DNA from: an uncultured Eubacterium sp.
Lineage (GTDB): Bacteria > Bacillota > Clostridia > Lachnospirales > Lachnospiraceae
Assembly: GCA_910583555.1 (NCBI GenBank)
Contig: CAJTXO010000006.1
Span: forward strand, 82,368-146,367
Direction of reading: 5' to 3'
Length of the DNA stretch: 64,000 bases
The notes beneath the pieces were generated by a model. It had not been told where the DNA came from, did no database searches, and worked only from the letters and a program-made list of their open reading frames with translations. This document shows, one piece after another, positions 62,728-64,000 of the stretch. The stretch's first letter is position 1. Each line of letters starts with the position of its first letter. The position numbers and the translations under genes are program-made.

Positions 62728-63180
62728 ATGAAACATAAAATTTTAATTATGGCTGTTTTGCTTTTTGCTATTTTGATCGGGGGTATAGGAGGATTTGCGA
62801 TAAATTCATTCCTATACGATAAGTCAACGATAGTAAAAACGGAGAGAAAAGAAAATAATGAGCAATTTGGGGAAGATGATGAAAAGGATGATGAACTTAG
62901 TCGCCAAGGTACTATTGCAAGAATTGATTATCCTTTAATAGATATATATTTCGATAAAAATAAAAATTATAAGGTTACTATTAAAGAATTTGGCAATTCT
63001 CAAGAAATATATAAGGAGTACAAAGATAAAGGAGATTTTTTTCAATTTAACAAGGAAAAATTTTCTATATTAACGGTGCCTTCAGGGAGAGGAACAACAC
63101 CAAAGTATATACTAAGAGTTGAAGAAGAAAATGAATGTATAAAAACAATAGACTGTATAGAAATAAGAACAGATTTTTAG
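62728..63180 (+). CDS. Unrecognised membrane-anchored protein
   Basis: A 150-residue protein with one N-terminal membrane segment (~5-28), an acidic linker (~38-60) and a beta-rich tail (YPLIDIYFDKNKNY, YILRVEEENE). No lipobox Cys. AT-rich compared with core genes, with GGAG ahead of the ATG at 62728. It follows the third integrase remnant and may be cargo of element 3. Function unknown. Confidence 0.65.
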   Translation: MKHKILIMAVLLFAILIGGIGGFAINSFLYDKSTIVKTERKENNEQFGEDDEKDDELSRQGTIARIDYPLIDIYFDKNKNYKVTIKEFGNSQEIYKEYKDKGDFFQFNKEKFSILTVPSGRGTTPKYILRVEEENECIKTIDCIEIRTDF

Positions 63181-63252
63181 TTGAATCATTAGATTTCTTC
63201 AATAAAAGGTTTTTAAAGGAATCATCAAGAGGATAATATCAGGACGATAGCT

Positions 63253-63606
63253 ATGGATAGAGGTATTGAGGATTATTTTGTAAAGACATTTGTTGTCAAA
63301 GATAAACGCGAAAGGCTTTTGTATGAACTGGGTGGAAAAAAACGAGAGCAGGGGATCGGGCGATTTTGTCATACTGCAGATGAGATGCTTGTGGAGGGAA
63401 AAATAGCAGCATCCGGCAACTGGTATATTATGTCATTGGATGAAAGCATGGATGGATTAATATGCCAGTTGGATGAAGCTTTGGATCTTGTTTTGGGAAA
63501 CGGGATGGCTGCGATCATCGTATCAGATTCAATCGCTATAGTTGAAACCGAGCAGTATATAGGAACCCCTGTGCGTTATATTTTACATCATCAATGTGAG
63601 AAATAA
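63253..63606 (+). CDS. Unrecognised 117-residue protein
   Basis: A soluble alpha/beta protein (DYFVKTFVVKDKRERLLYEL, shortened region 7-26; GIGRFCHTADEML near 35; YIGTPVRYILHHQ at the end). I do not recognise the family; the ending suggests a small protein with a nucleic-acid or metal site but this is not established. AGGACG precedes the ATG. The last gene before the rRNA-like promoter. Confidence 0.6.
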   Translation: MDRGIEDYFVKTFVVKDKRERLLYELGGKKREQGIGRFCHTADEMLVEGKIAASGNWYIMSLDESMDGLICQLDEALDLVLGNGMAAIIVSDSIAIVETEQYIGTPVRYILHHQCEK

Positions 63607-64000
63607 AAAGGATCAGCGATTGAAAAGCTACTGAAAACCGCCATTATGACTACTTTTTAAAAAAAATCAAAATTTTTTTAAAAAAAGTGTTGACAAAAGA
63701 AGAAAGTTTTGGTAAGATAATATTCGCTGACGCACCAAAGGGCACAAACCCAGAGGGTACGGAGGCAAAGAATGAACCTTGATAACTGAACAGTAAAACA
63801 ACCCTGAAAATTCAAAAACGGGATGAAGGAAAACATTCCATTCGTCTCATATGGATTATCAGAAAGCTAAACGAAGTCTGCGGGATGCGGATCGACGCAT
63901 GAAGCGAAATGGACACGGTGCATTTATGAAATGCCATGCCGCATGGAGCAGAAAAAGCAGACGGAGTTAGTTCCTGTAATTCTTTTGGATATTCATTTTA
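63607..64000 (+). promoter_or_regulatory. Probable rRNA operon promoter and leader
   Basis: 394 bases without a protein gene. An A/T-rich tract (63655-63688, UP-element-like) precedes TTGACA (63690-63695), a 17-base spacer and TAAGAT (63713-63718). The transcribed part contains ACCTTGATAACTGAACAGT near 63777, a sequence typical of rRNA operon leaders and spacers in Clostridia. The 16S gene itself is not reached. Confidence 0.55.

Noticed and set aside
63724..63785. Resemblance to a c-di-GMP-I riboswitch (GGGCACAAACC and GGAGGCAAAG)
   Set aside because: The second half of that aptamer and its receptor are missing, and the promoter and leader fit an rRNA operon better.

Overview
The window looks like the origin region of a chromosome from a spore-forming Clostridia, most likely a gut-type Lachnospiraceae. 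Supporting signs are rpmH-rnpA-yidD-yidC-jag-mnmE-mnmG-rsmG-parA-parB on one side and dnaA-dnaN-S4-recF-gyrB-gyrA on the other, plus spoVG, DUF6472 and DUF6273 proteins, a split PurH/PurO purine module, and secreted Lys-rich Big_2 and GH43/GH98 enzymes. Genus is not resolved. Assignments rest on reading motifs and family resemblance by eye; no search was run.

Layout. 1-1.4 kb: the end of a membrane acyltransferase plus a separately encoded SGNH protein. 1.4-4.8 kb: pth and a BlaI-BlaR-like regulatory operon with a DUF3887-like membrane protein and a recognisable operator. 4.8-7.0 kb: an AlbA_2/ATPase-type regulator in a region with decayed DNA. 7.0-9.8 kb: glgC-glgD-spoVG. 10-15.2 kb: murC, a DnaA-box cluster, DnaD-like and DnaC-like loader genes, and a long PRPP synthetase. 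15.3-19.7 kb: a class A PBP, a glycosyltransferase and an unknown protein. 19.8-34.3 kb: a response-regulator/alarmone-synthetase fusion, secreted GH43 and GH98 enzymes with CBM6-like modules, purine genes, a D,D-carboxypeptidase, trmB and a Big_2/DUF6273 surface protein. 34.4-45.2 kb: AI-2E-type exporter, tRNA-Lys, the partition genes with two perfect parS sites, and the tRNA-modification and membrane-insertion genes. Around 45.24-45.43 kb gene direction flips, which marks the probable origin. 45.4-54.9 kb: replication and gyrase genes and the fumarase alpha subunit.

54.9-58.0 kb is accessory: a holin-like type I toxin with a convincing antisense RNA promoter, small membrane proteins (DUF2752, DUF4234, DUF4190), an Lgt-like protein and a serine recombinase. 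It and a DUF6472-dus pair separate fumarase alpha from beta (59.2 kb). At 59.86 kb a tRNA-Ser(GCT) has served as an integration site. Three copies of its 3' end lie in tandem (59.93, 61.46, 62.38 kb), each followed by a hairpin and by integrase sequence (one intact gene, two remnants), with a PIN-domain gene pair as cargo in the second unit. The window ends in what appears to be an rRNA operon promoter and leader.

The most unusual items are the tandem tRNA-Ser integration array with an integrase-only unit, the receiver-RelA/SpoT synthetase fusion, the fully laid-out type I toxin/antisense locus, the BlaI-BlaR system without a penicillin-binding sensor, a near-perfect promoter that points into gene-free DNA at 4.86 kb, and consensus DnaA boxes lying upstream of dnaD rather than beside dnaA.
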